Positions 8,742 through 16,712 of a stretch of DNA of 39,235 nucleotides are shown piece after piece (position 1 is the stretch's first letter; every line of letters starts with the position of its first letter). The stretch lies in the NCBI GenBank assembly GCA_024401855.1, contig JAKSKH010000023.1:1-39235 (forward strand), written 5' to 3'. The translations under genes were made by a program, and so were the position numbers. Source of the stretch: Bacteroidales bacterium (GTDB taxonomy: Bacteria > Bacteroidota > Bacteroidia > Bacteroidales > UBA932). The notes under the pieces are model-generated. The model did no database searches and was not told the DNA's origin. It saw nothing but the letters and a program-made list of their open reading frames with translations.

Positions 8742-10988
8742 ATGGAACGAATCTTAGCATCTTTCGCCCTTTTTGCGGCCCTTATCTGTGCCTGCTCCGG
8801 GCCGGTAAACGTTAAAACTGAAGCGGGAACAGTACGGCTGACCTTCTATACTCCGGGGATAGTGCGGGTGGAGAAGCCTCTTGCCGGAATCGAACAGAAA
8901 AAGGACAGCTCCCTCTGTGTCGTGCTTCAGCCGGAGAAGGTCAGAAGAAGCGTTTCAAGATCGCGCGGATGCGTGACTCTGAGTACCGATTCGCTCACGG
9001 TGGATGTCTGCCTGGCAGACGGACACGTGACTTTTTTCAGGCCCGACGGCACCTGCCTGCTGGGCGAGAAGCCCGGAATCTGCAAAGGGCTTTCGCAGAC
9101 ATTCTCCCTGGATGACGGAGAGGCTGTCTATGGTCTGGGTCAGCACCGCTACGGCAAACTCAACTGGAGGGGGGAGAAGGTGGAAATCTTCAACAGGAAT
9201 ATGGATATCAGCATACCCGTCATCCATTCATCGAAGGGTTGGGGCCTCTACTGGGACAATACAGGAAAGGGGATGTTTGAGGATAATGCCGACGGAATGA
9301 CCATTTCTTCAGAGGATGGCTGCAGGAAAGATTATTATTTCGTTTATGGCGGCAACGCGGACGGAGTAATCGGAGGCCTCCACCAGCTGTCCGGCTGCGC
9401 GCCAATGAATGCTCTCTGGTCTTATGGTTTCATCCAGTCTAAATGCGGATACTGGAGCTGGGAGGAAATGGCTGAGGTGGTATCCAGGTACAGATCCCTG
9501 GAAGTTCCTCTTGACGGTATAGTGCTCGATTACACTTACGTCGATTATCTGGGAGACCTGCAGTTCTGCAAGACATTCGCTGACAATCCCGGAGCGGGGG
9601 TGGATTCGCTGCATGCTCTTAATTCCCATCTTATCATGTCCCTGTGGCCGTCTTTCTACAAGAAATCCAGTTATTTCAAGGACTTTTCCGAACATATGAT
9701 ACCCCCTATAGGTCAGCCTGATTCTTCCGTGATAGTATATGATGCATACAGCAAGGCCGCGCGAGATCTGTACTGGAGCCATATAGAGAAGAATTTCTGG
9801 CCTTATGGAATTGACGGATGGTGGCTGGATGCGACCGAACCTGAATTCCGTTCCTACTACGTCCCCACAGACGAGGAAAACAAGTTTCCCGTGGCTCTGG
9901 GAACCTTTGGAGAAGTGCAGCTGGCCTATCCCATGTTTACATCTATGGGAATCTACGAGCACCAGAGGGCGCTGACTGACGACAAGAGGGTGTTCATCCT
10001 CACGCGTTCCGGCACCTTCGGGCAGCAGAGATATGCGGCGCAGTGCTGGTCAGGCGACACCGACGGCGAGATGCCGGAACTGCGCCGCCAGATTCCGGCC
10101 GCCCTCAACTATTTCATGAGCGGGCTCAGTTATTGGAATGGAGACATAGGCGGATTCTTCTGCGACTATCCCGGCGGAAACGCCAACCCCGAATACAGGA
10201 TTGTCTATGCGCGCTGGTTCCAGTTCGCAACCTTCGAGTCCATCATGCGAGCGCACGGGATGCATACCCCGCGCGAGATTTACCAGTGGGGAAGCAGGGG
10301 CGGCATATGGTATGACAACCAGGAGAAATTCATAAACCTCAGATACCGCCTCCTGCCCTACATCTACAGCCTTGCCCACAAAGTCACAGAAGGAAGCGAT
10401 GTTTTCATGAGGCCTCTTTTCATGGACTGGCCTTCCGACAGGCGTGCCTGCAACATCGAGGACGAATTCCTTTTCGGACGCTCCATTCTGGTTGCACCGG
10501 TGGCAAGCCTGGATTCTGTGAGGGAGGTATATCTGCCCGAGGGCCGCTGGGTGAACTTCTGGGACGGTGGAACCGTCAGCGGAAACTGCTCGTTCACAAA
10601 GGAATACGCCCTTGACGATATGCCCGTATATGTGCGTGGAGGAAGCATTGTCCCCATCGGTCCCAGCGTGCAGTATGCGGCGGAGAAACCCTGGGATAAT
10701 CTTCAGCTTCGGATTTATACAGGGGCTGACGCCGACTTCGAACTGTACGAGGATGCCGGGGACGGTTATGCATACGAGAAGGGAGCCTTCAGCATAATTC
10801 CCATGCATTGGGATGACGCTTCCCGCACGCTTACCATAGGAGAACGGAGGGGTTTCTTTGATGAGATGCTCCCTGAGCGTGACTTCCGTATTGTGACAGT
10901 GCGTCCGGGCTGCGCCTGCGGCCTCGACAATGAGTCTTCCGATCTCACTGTTCATTATACGGGATCCCCGGTTTCCGCAGAACTCTGA
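8742..10988 (+). CDS. GH31 alpha-glycosidase lipoprotein
   Basis: Glycoside hydrolase family 31 enzyme, 748 aa from the ATG at 8742, likely an alpha-glucosidase or alpha-xylosidase. I chose this start because it gives a compact lipoprotein signal (MERILASFALFAALICACSG). An in-frame extension to 8616 exists but has no signal sequence at its end. The N-terminal beta-sandwich ends near residue 215. The barrel holds VPLDGIVLDYTYVD (256-269), the nucleophile Asp363 in DGWWLDATEPE, Arg422 in TRSGTFG and the acid/base Asp439 in CWSGDTDG. C-terminal beta domains follow from about 585. The DATEP form of the nucleophile loop resembles Bacteroidetes alpha-xylosidases, so xyloglucan side chains are one possible substrate; this is an inference. 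It stands alone, divergent from the metal operon. Confidence 0.93.
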   Translation: MERILASFALFAALICACSGPVNVKTEAGTVRLTFYTPGIVRVEKPLAGIEQKKDSSLCVVLQPEKVRRSVSRSRGCVTLSTDSLTVDVCLADGHVTFFRPDGTCLLGEKPGICKGLSQTFSLDDGEAVYGLGQHRYGKLNWRGEKVEIFNRNMDISIPVIHSSKGWGLYWDNTGKGMFEDNADGMTISSEDGCRKDYYFVYGGNADGVIGGLHQLSGCAPMNALWSYGFIQSKCGYWSWEEMAEVVSRYRSLEVPLDGIVLDYTYVDYLGDLQFCKTFADNPGAGVDSLHALNSHLIMSLWPSFYKKSSYFKDFSEHMIPPIGQPDSSVIVYDAYSKAARDLYWSHIEKNFWPYGIDGWWLDATEPEFRSYYVPTDEENKFPVALGTFGEVQLAYPMFTSMGIYEHQRALTDDKRVFILTRSGTFGQQRYAAQCWSGDTDGEMPELRRQIPAALNYFMSGLSYWNGDIGGFFCDYPGGNANPEYRIVYARWFQFATFESIMRAHGMHTPREIYQWGSRGGIWYDNQEKFINLRYRLLPYIYSLAHKVTEGSDVFMRPLFMDWPSDRRACNIEDEFLFGRSILVAPVASLDSVREVYLPEGRWVNFWDGGTVSGNCSFTKEYALDDMPVYVRGGSIVPIGPSVQYAAEKPWDNLQLRIYTGADADFELYEDAGDGYAYEKGAFSIIPMHWDDASRTLTIGERRGFFDEMLPERDFRIVTVRPGCACGLDNESSDLTVHYTGSPVSAEL

Positions 10989-11063
10989 GACTTTCACAGA
11001 ATATACCGATAGACACATTCCAGATGCGAAAATGTGTGATGACTCAATGTTATTCCTGAATTT

Positions 11064-11094
11064 TTGCGATTGGCCGGAAAAAGTCTTAAGTTTG
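11064..11094 (+). promoter_or_regulatory. Promoter of the TetR/ABC export operon
   Basis: The -33 element TTG is at 11064-11066 (within TTTTTG), followed after 20 bp by the exact -7 box TAAGTTTG at 11087-11094. This is a full match to the Bacteroidetes housekeeping promoter. The expected start site falls near 11100, inside the operator cluster described next. Confidence 0.75.
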
Positions 11095-11097
11095 CAA

Positions 11098-11130
11098 TGT
11101 TATTAACAATGCTGTTAAACCATTCTGTTA
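11098..11130 (+). promoter_or_regulatory. Probable TetR operator cluster
   Basis: A perfect inverted repeat TTAACA-ATGC-TGTTAA lies at 11103-11118. An overlapping one, TGTTA-T-TAACA, is at 11098-11108, and a further direct TGTTA half-site is at 11126-11130. Short palindromes of this size are typical TetR-family operators. The cluster covers the predicted start site and ends 7 bp before the tetR ATG, so binding would block transcription of the gene's own operon. That is inferred from position and symmetry. Confidence 0.65.
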
Positions 11131-11137
11131 GCAAACA

Positions 11138-11755
11138 ATGAAAAAGGAGAACAAGGAGTCGGAGATTCTGCAGGCGGCCGAGCGGCTGTTCGCTGAAAAG
11201 GGCTTCAAGGGCGCAACCACTACCCTGATTGCTTCCGAGGCAGGAGTGACGCACGCAATGCTTCACTATTACTTCCGGACAAAAGAGCATATTTTCCTGA
11301 AAGTGTTGGACCTTTATATGTCCGGGATCTGGAGCGAGCTCAAGAGTATCATGGTTCCGGATTTTTACGATATAGGGCTTATCAGAAAGGCCACAGAGGT
11401 GATTTTTGATTTTTTCAGCGAGCACCGCGGCCAGATGGCCCTTCTTATGGAAGTGGCAAAGGAGAGGCCCGATCTTCTGCGGGATTATGTTTCGGATTCC
11501 GGCCGTTATCTGGGCAGTGCCTTCAGCGCCCACCGCGAAAGAATAGACAGAGCCGTAAAGGAAGGGATAATCAGGGACATCACTTTCAATGACCTGTTCA
11601 TGGACATCATCAGCGTATGTTCCGTCCCGTTCATTTTTGAGCCGGTCCTCTCCAATATGACAGGTATGGATGAGAACCGTAGGAAAATGTTCCTGGAAGC
11701 AAGGAAGAAAGAGGCCGTGGAACTGATTTCGGCACGGCTCAGACATGAAAAATAA
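11138..11755 (+). CDS. TetR/AcrR-family repressor of export operon
   Basis: DNA-binding regulator of 205 aa. The N-terminal helix-turn-helix is typical: ILQAAERLFAEKGFKGATTTLIASEAGVTHAMLHYYFRTKEHIFLKVL, read from residues 10 to about 56 in pieces. The C-terminal half is the variable ligand-binding and dimer domain. It is the first gene of a seven-gene operon and ends 11 bp before the tolC-like gene. The palindromic half-sites at 11098-11130 directly in front of it suggest that it represses itself and the exporter, and is released by a compound the exporter removes. The inducer cannot be read from sequence. Confidence 0.92.
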   Translation: MKKENKESEILQAAERLFAEKGFKGATTTLIASEAGVTHAMLHYYFRTKEHIFLKVLDLYMSGIWSELKSIMVPDFYDIGLIRKATEVIFDFFSEHRGQMALLMEVAKERPDLLRDYVSDSGRYLGSAFSAHRERIDRAVKEGIIRDITFNDLFMDIISVCSVPFIFEPVLSNMTGMDENRRKMFLEARKKEAVELISARLRHEK

Positions 11756-11766
11756 ATAAATAACTC

Positions 11767-13038
11767 ATGAAAATATCAAGACTTCCGGTAATTGCCGCTT
11801 TGGCCATGCTTGTCTGTGCACAGGTGTCCGGACAGACAGACATCGAGCAGTGCATAGATCTGGCATATGACAATTATCCTCAGATCAGGGAATATGACCT
11901 GATTGACATTTCCCGCAAATACGACCTCAAGAACGCGGCTCTCGCCTGGGCGCCCCAGCTCAGCGTATCCGGAAAGGCAAGCTGGCAGTCGGCCGTCGTG
12001 GAGATGCCGTTCGACATCCCGGACTTCAAGTTCAACATTCCGCACGACCAGTACGGAATCACCGCCGATGTTACCCAGCAGATATGGGACGGAGGCGCTA
12101 CCGGCGCAAAACGCAGGCTGATTGATGCAGGCGCTGACGTAAAGAACAGGCAACTTGAGGTGAATCTCTACTCCATACGCTCCAGAGTGCAGAATATATA
12201 TCTTGGAATTATCCTGATAGACAAGCAGATGGAGCTTAACAAGGTGCTTCGCGACAATCTCTTGCGCAATATGGACGAAGTAAAGGCCATGGTGGAAGGA
12301 GGAGTCGCCTATGAGTCGGACATAGACCAGATAAAGGTGAGCATCCTTTCCTGCGACCAGCAGCAGGTCTCACTTGAAACGGACCGCCGTGCCTATGTGA
12401 AGATGCTCAGTCTGCTTACAGGTCAGGATATGAGCGGAATGACATTTACCGAACCGTCCGTGGATGAGGGAGGGAGCGCCTTTGCCGGAGTCTTCCGCCC
12501 GGAACTGGCATTGTACGATGCCCAGGCAAAACAGGTTCAGTTGCAGAAAGACCAGCTCAAGACTTCAATATCACCGAAGCTCAACCTGAATCTTCAGGCC
12601 GGATACGGCCGTCCCGGCCTCAATATGCTTTCCGGCAAATTCGATCCTTATTTTGTGGCGGGACTCAAACTGCAGTGGAACTTCGGTGCTCTCTATACTC
12701 TGCGAAACGACAGAAGCAAATCCGATGCGGAAGCGTCCAGGGTTGACCTCGCGCGCAAAAGTTTCCTTCTCAACACCTCGGTTGAGGCTGCACAGAAGCA
12801 GGGGGAGATTGAAAAGGCGGCAGATGTTGTTGGCCGCGACAGGGAAATCATAGAAATACGGCAAAGCATCAGGGAAACGGCCGAGCACCAGTACAAGGAA
12901 GGAGTCATAAAGATGAATGACTACCTTTCCCTGCTGGACGAGGAATTCAAGGCCCGGCTCAACTACCACATCCACAATATCCAGTATATAATGGCGGTTT
13001 ATGACCTCCGCAACACATTAGGAACAGACAACAAATAA
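11767..13038 (+). CDS. TolC-family outer-membrane protein of ABC exporter
   Basis: Outer-membrane efflux protein, 423 aa, with a signal peptide (about 1-22, ending VSGQ). It shows the OEP-domain pattern: an early DIEQCIDLAYDNYPQIREYD helix, a beta segment around WAPQLSVSGKASWQ and long coiled-coil helices, repeated in the second half (LNLNLQAGYGRPG; MNDYLSLLDEEFKARLNY). It would be the outer-membrane exit for the HlyD/ABC-2 transporter encoded downstream. It starts 11 bp after tetR, and the adaptor gene starts 8 bp after it, in one operon. It is unrelated in context to the metal-efflux channel at 2855-4099. Confidence 0.92.
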   Translation: MKISRLPVIAALAMLVCAQVSGQTDIEQCIDLAYDNYPQIREYDLIDISRKYDLKNAALAWAPQLSVSGKASWQSAVVEMPFDIPDFKFNIPHDQYGITADVTQQIWDGGATGAKRRLIDAGADVKNRQLEVNLYSIRSRVQNIYLGIILIDKQMELNKVLRDNLLRNMDEVKAMVEGGVAYESDIDQIKVSILSCDQQQVSLETDRRAYVKMLSLLTGQDMSGMTFTEPSVDEGGSAFAGVFRPELALYDAQAKQVQLQKDQLKTSISPKLNLNLQAGYGRPGLNMLSGKFDPYFVAGLKLQWNFGALYTLRNDRSKSDAEASRVDLARKSFLLNTSVEAAQKQGEIEKAADVVGRDREIIEIRQSIRETAEHQYKEGVIKMNDYLSLLDEEFKARLNYHIHNIQYIMAVYDLRNTLGTDNK

Positions 13039-13046
13039 GAAAAAAT

Positions 13047-13937
13047 ATGCGTAAACTTATTTTCACAGCGTTAATCGCTTCCTTCGCGCTGGTTTCATGC
13101 AAGAAAGACATACAGTTCGATGCCTGCGGCCAGATAGATGCCGTTCAGGTTGTGGTTTCGGCGGAAAGCGCCGGAAAGATTCTCTCCCTGGACGTGGAGG
13201 AAGGTGACAAGGTATGTGAAGGCAGCATCCTCGGAGCCATAGACTCCATGCAGATTTTCCTTCAGATACAGGAACTCAGGCAGCGTACGGAAGGAGCGCA
13301 GGCAAGACTCGTCGACATCAAGCGTCAGGGACAGCCCAACCTCAATCAGCTTGCAAGCCTCGAGAATGACCTTGCAAGATACAACAAGCTCCTGCAGAAT
13401 AACGCGGCCACGCAGAAACAGGTGGATGATATTCAGGACAAGATTGCAATCCTCAAGGCACAGATAGATGCTCAGAACCAGAGCTGGGAGCGGGGCAATT
13501 CCAATGTCCGTTCAGAAATCGAGGCTTACGGAATACAGCTTGCCCAGAAAGAAGACCAGCTCCGCAAATGCAGGATAACAGTTCCGGTGTCCGGCACCGT
13601 CCTTACCAAATACGCGGAGCAGGGGGAAAGCGTGGTTTCCGGGAAACCCCTCTTCAAGATTGCCGACATGGACAACATCTTCGTGCGCGCATACTTCACC
13701 ACCGCGCAGCTGGCCGGAATGAAGATAGGTGATGAGCTGAGCGTCATCCCTGATGACGGCAGCGACTCCCCCGTGGAATACAAGGGCCGGCTCACCTGGA
13801 TTTCCGACCAGGCTGAGTTCACTCCCAAGAATATCCAGACCCGTGACGAGCGCGCCGACATGGTCTATGCCGTGAAGGTGGCTGTCCCCAACAACGGAGA
13901 ACTGCGTCTGGGAATGTATGCATACATAAGGAAGTAA
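13047..13937 (+). CDS. HlyD/YbhG-like periplasmic adaptor lipoprotein
   Basis: Membrane-fusion protein, 296 aa. A lipoprotein signal ends at Cys18 (ALVSCKK). The first lipoyl half (VVVSAESAGKILSLDVEEGDK) is followed by a long coiled-coil hairpin (about 70-165, rich in Gln/Leu/Lys). The second lipoyl half (ITVPVSGTVLTKYAEQGE) and a beta-barrel end (VRAYFTTAQLAGMKIGDELS) complete it. It should connect the ABC-2 permeases in the inner membrane with the TolC-like channel. The gene arrangement (TetR, TolC, HlyD, two ATPases, two permeases) resembles the ybhGFSR drug-export operon of Escherichia coli, there with the two ATPases fused. Confidence 0.92.
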   Translation: MRKLIFTALIASFALVSCKKDIQFDACGQIDAVQVVVSAESAGKILSLDVEEGDKVCEGSILGAIDSMQIFLQIQELRQRTEGAQARLVDIKRQGQPNLNQLASLENDLARYNKLLQNNAATQKQVDDIQDKIAILKAQIDAQNQSWERGNSNVRSEIEAYGIQLAQKEDQLRKCRITVPVSGTVLTKYAEQGESVVSGKPLFKIADMDNIFVRAYFTTAQLAGMKIGDELSVIPDDGSDSPVEYKGRLTWISDQAEFTPKNIQTRDERADMVYAVKVAVPNNGELRLGMYAYIRK

Positions 13938-13945
13938 CCGGGGAT

Positions 13946-14857
13946 ATGCTTGATTCCACCGCAATAAAAATCGAGGGTATCTGCAAGGCATACAAAGATA
14001 CGCTTGCCCTGCAGGACATAAACCTGAGCATCAGGCAGGGGGAGATTTTCGGTCTCATCGGACCCGACGGAGCCGGGAAGACCTCTCTTTTCCGCATCCT
14101 CACCACGCTTACGCTTGCAGACAAGGGCAGGGCGTCCGTGAACGGAAGGGATGTAGTGGAGGATATGGCCGACATACGCAGGACCATAGGCTATATGCCG
14201 GGGCATTTTGCCCTGTACCAGGACCTGAGCGTAGAAGAGAACCTGAATTTCTATGCTACGGTATTCGGAACCACGGTTGAGGCCAACTACGCAACCATAA
14301 AGGATATTTACTGCCAGATAGAGAAATTCAAGGACCGCAGGGCAAGGGACCTTTCCGGCGGAATGAAGCAGAAACTGGCCCTTTGCTGCGCGCTGGTGCA
14401 CAAGCCGGAAGTCCTTTTCCTCGACGAACCCACGACCGGAGTGGATGCTGTCAGCCGCAGGGAATTCTGGGCCATGCTTGCCAGGATAAAGGAGTCCGGA
14501 GTCACCATCATGGTCTCCACCCCCTATATGGACGAGGCAAGACTGTGTGACCGTATAGGACTCATACTGGGCGGCAGAATCATAGACAAGGGCACACCTG
14601 AAGAAATCATTTCCCGCTATCCGGACAGGCTCTATGCGGTAAGGGATGAGAACATGTTCAGGATTCTAGCCGCGCTCCGTCCTGTTGAAGGAGTGCTGCG
14701 CTGCAGTTCTTTCGGATGCGAATGCCATCTGGCACTGGCCGAGGGAGGTCCGTCCGGGGAAGAAATCCTCTCCGTATTGTCTGCTGCCGGAATAGAAGGA
14801 TGCTCAATAGAGAAAATCAGGCCCGGAATTGAAGATTGCTTCATAAGATTGTCGTAG
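13946..14857 (+). CDS. ABC transporter ATPase, first of pair (YbhF-like half)
   Basis: Cytoplasmic ATP-binding subunit, 303 aa. Walker A is GPDGAGKTS (Asp in the P-loop, as in YbhF-type proteins). The signature LSGGMKQKLAL and Walker B VLFLDEPTTGVD are both intact, followed by the H-loop region with MVSTPYMDEA, in which the switch position reads Thr-Pro rather than the common His. A C-terminal regulatory extension follows from about 220. It energises the permeases encoded downstream. It begins 8 bp after the adaptor gene and ends 2 bp before the second ATPase. Most likely it forms a heterodimer with that subunit. Confidence 0.93.
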   Translation: MLDSTAIKIEGICKAYKDTLALQDINLSIRQGEIFGLIGPDGAGKTSLFRILTTLTLADKGRASVNGRDVVEDMADIRRTIGYMPGHFALYQDLSVEENLNFYATVFGTTVEANYATIKDIYCQIEKFKDRRARDLSGGMKQKLALCCALVHKPEVLFLDEPTTGVDAVSRREFWAMLARIKESGVTIMVSTPYMDEARLCDRIGLILGGRIIDKGTPEEIISRYPDRLYAVRDENMFRILAALRPVEGVLRCSSFGCECHLALAEGGPSGEEILSVLSAAGIEGCSIEKIRPGIEDCFIRLS

Positions 14858-14859
14858 TT

Positions 14860-15606
14860 ATGGTGAACACAGGAGAGAAAACGGTAGTAATAAGGAATCT
14901 TGTCAAGAAGTTCGGGGATTTCACAGCCGTGGACAACATTTCTTTCGATGTTTCCAAAGGTGAGATTTTCGGGTTCCTCGGGGCCAACGGCGCCGGCAAG
15001 ACGACGGCAATGAGAATATTGTGCTGTCTGAGCCATCCCACATCCGGGGAGGGCACCGTTGCCGGACTGGACATTCTGACCGAGCAGGAGAAGATAAAGA
15101 AGCGCATAGGGTACATGAGCCAGAAATTCTCCCTGTACCCCGACCTCAAGGTATGGGAGAACATAGAACTTTTCGGAGGTATATACGGCTTGACGGACAA
15201 GCAGATAGCGCAAAAGACGGAAAGCATGCTCAAGGCCCTCTCCATGGAGAACACAAGGGACATGTTCGTTCGTGACATGCCTCTGGGATGGAAGCAGAAG
15301 CTTGCATTCAGCATAGCTATGGTGCATGACCCTCAGATAGTGTTTCTGGATGAGCCCACAGGAGGGGTGGATCCGGTTACACGCCGTAATTTCTGGGAGC
15401 TCATTTACGAAGCGGCATCGAAGGGTGTGACAGTGTTCGTGACAACCCACTATATGGATGAGGCCGAGTACTGCGACAGAGTGTCCGTGATGGTGGACGG
15501 AAGGATAGAGGCCCTGGGTTCACCGGCTGAACTCAAGAAACAGTACAATGCCTCCGACATGGACGGTGTTTTTACAAAAATCGCGGGGAGGGCGGAAAGA
15601 GAATGA
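14860..15606 (+). CDS. ABC transporter ATPase, second of pair
   Basis: ATP-binding subunit, 248 aa from the ATG at 14860. I prefer this start because it lies 2 bp after the previous stop and gives MVNTGEKTVVIRNLVKKFG. An 8-residue longer reading would overlap the first ATPase. Walker A is GANGAGKTT, Walker B IVFLDEPTGGVDP, and the switch His is present in VTTHYMDEAEYCD. The signature is altered: MPLGWKQKLAF stands where LSGGQ is usual, a form I recall from some ABC-2 drug exporters. The pair therefore has one canonical and one variant signature, which suggests an asymmetric ATPase dimer. It overlaps the first permease by an ATGA (15603-15606). Confidence 0.93.
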   Translation: MVNTGEKTVVIRNLVKKFGDFTAVDNISFDVSKGEIFGFLGANGAGKTTAMRILCCLSHPTSGEGTVAGLDILTEQEKIKKRIGYMSQKFSLYPDLKVWENIELFGGIYGLTDKQIAQKTESMLKALSMENTRDMFVRDMPLGWKQKLAFSIAMVHDPQIVFLDEPTGGVDPVTRRNFWELIYEAASKGVTVFVTTHYMDEAEYCDRVSVMVDGRIEALGSPAELKKQYNASDMDGVFTKIAGRAERE

Positions 15607-16709
15607 AAGAGGTGCTGGCATTCATCCGCAAGGAATTCAAGCATATCTTCAGGGACAAGCGTACCATTCTGATTGTCCTGGTGATGCCCGTGGTGCAGAT
15701 TGTGCTTTTCGGATTCGCGATAAGCACGGAAGTGCACAACGCCGTGGTAGATGTCGTTGGAGACATGACCGACCCTTCCGTCAGAAGGATAGTGAACAGC
15801 ATAGATGCAAACGAATATCTTGAGATAGGGGAGATCCTTCCTTCCGGAGCCATGGTGGAATCCCGCATACGCAAAGGTAAGGCAAAGGCCGCGGTATGTT
15901 TCGAGAAGGACTTTGACAGGCACCTCAAGGCGGATGGAAGGGCGTCTGTGGAGATAATAGGCGACGGAGCGGACCCCAATTCCGCACAGATTGTAACCAG
16001 CTACATCAAGGGAGTGATCTCTTCGGAGCAACTGTCGATAAGCAGTTCCTCAACCAGGGGAGGAGTGTCCATGCGCCCCAACGTACAGTTGATGTACAAT
16101 CCGGCCATGAATTCCTCATACAACTTCGTTCCCGGAGTAATGGGACTCATTCTCATGCTCATCTGCTCCATGATGACATCCGTATCCATAGTTAAGGAGA
16201 AGGAACTCGGGACGCTGGAGCTTGTGCTGGTCTCTCCTGTCAAGCCTTTCTGGATAATACTGAGCAAGCTTACACCTTACCTGGCGCTGTCAATTATAAA
16301 CCTTGCGAGCGTGCTGCTTCTGTCCAGGTTCGTCATGGATGTTCCGATGAACGGAAGCCTTGCCCTCCTGCTGCTGGTATCAATAATATTCATAGGATCC
16401 TCCCTGGGTCTCGGCCTGCTCGTTTCCGTCATCTCCTCCACCCAGCAGACTGCGATGATGCTTTGCGGAATGGGCCTGACAATGCCTACAATGATGCTTT
16501 CCGGTCTCATCTTCCCCTGCGAGAGCATGCCTGCGGCACTCCAGTTATTCTCCGATATCATTCCGGCAAAGTGGTTCATAATCATGGTCAAGAAAATAAT
16601 GATCCAGGGTGTGGGCGTTTCCGCCATCGTCAAGGAGCTTAGCATACTTACCGGAATGATGGTATTCCTGCTGTGGATCAGTATCAAGAATTTCAAAACC
16701 AGATTGTAG
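15603..16709 (+). CDS. ABC-2 type permease, first of pair
   Basis: Inner-membrane permease of the ABC-2 (YbhS/YbhR-like) class, 368 aa. One transmembrane helix lies at about 22-42 (ILIVLVMPVVQIVLFGFAI). A large extracytoplasmic domain covers about 43-175. Five hydrophobic helices follow: GVMGLILMLICSMMTSVSIV, YLALSIINLASVLLLSRFV, LALLLLVSIIFIGSSLGLGL, a fourth around MMLCGMGLTMPTMMLSGLIF, and a final one near the C-terminus. The segment KEKELGTLELVLVSPV, after the second helix, is the conserved coupling region of this family. Start codon and previous stop share ATGA. It probably pairs with the next gene product. Confidence 0.92.
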   Translation: MKEVLAFIRKEFKHIFRDKRTILIVLVMPVVQIVLFGFAISTEVHNAVVDVVGDMTDPSVRRIVNSIDANEYLEIGEILPSGAMVESRIRKGKAKAAVCFEKDFDRHLKADGRASVEIIGDGADPNSAQIVTSYIKGVISSEQLSISSSSTRGGVSMRPNVQLMYNPAMNSSYNFVPGVMGLILMLICSMMTSVSIVKEKELGTLELVLVSPVKPFWIILSKLTPYLALSIINLASVLLLSRFVMDVPMNGSLALLLLVSIIFIGSSLGLGLLVSVISSTQQTAMMLCGMGLTMPTMMLSGLIFPCESMPAALQLFSDIIPAKWFIIMVKKIMIQGVGVSAIVKELSILTGMMVFLLWISIKNFKTRL

Positions 16710-16712
16710 TCT

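Noticed and set aside
8690-8743. Longer N-terminus of the His-rich gene, sharing the CATG palindrome with the GH31 start
   Set aside because: The start at 8689 gives a better membrane anchor and leaves room for promoters; the shared start codon is probably an artefact of choosing the first ATG.
10050-11018. 322-codon minus-strand frame inside the GH31 gene
   Set aside because: Shadow of the GH31 coding strand; no plausible protein character.
11013-11037. Inverted repeat ACACATT...AATGTGT after the GH31 gene, as a terminator
   Set aside because: The stem is 7 bp and AT-rich with an 11-nt loop, and no T-run follows; too weak to call.
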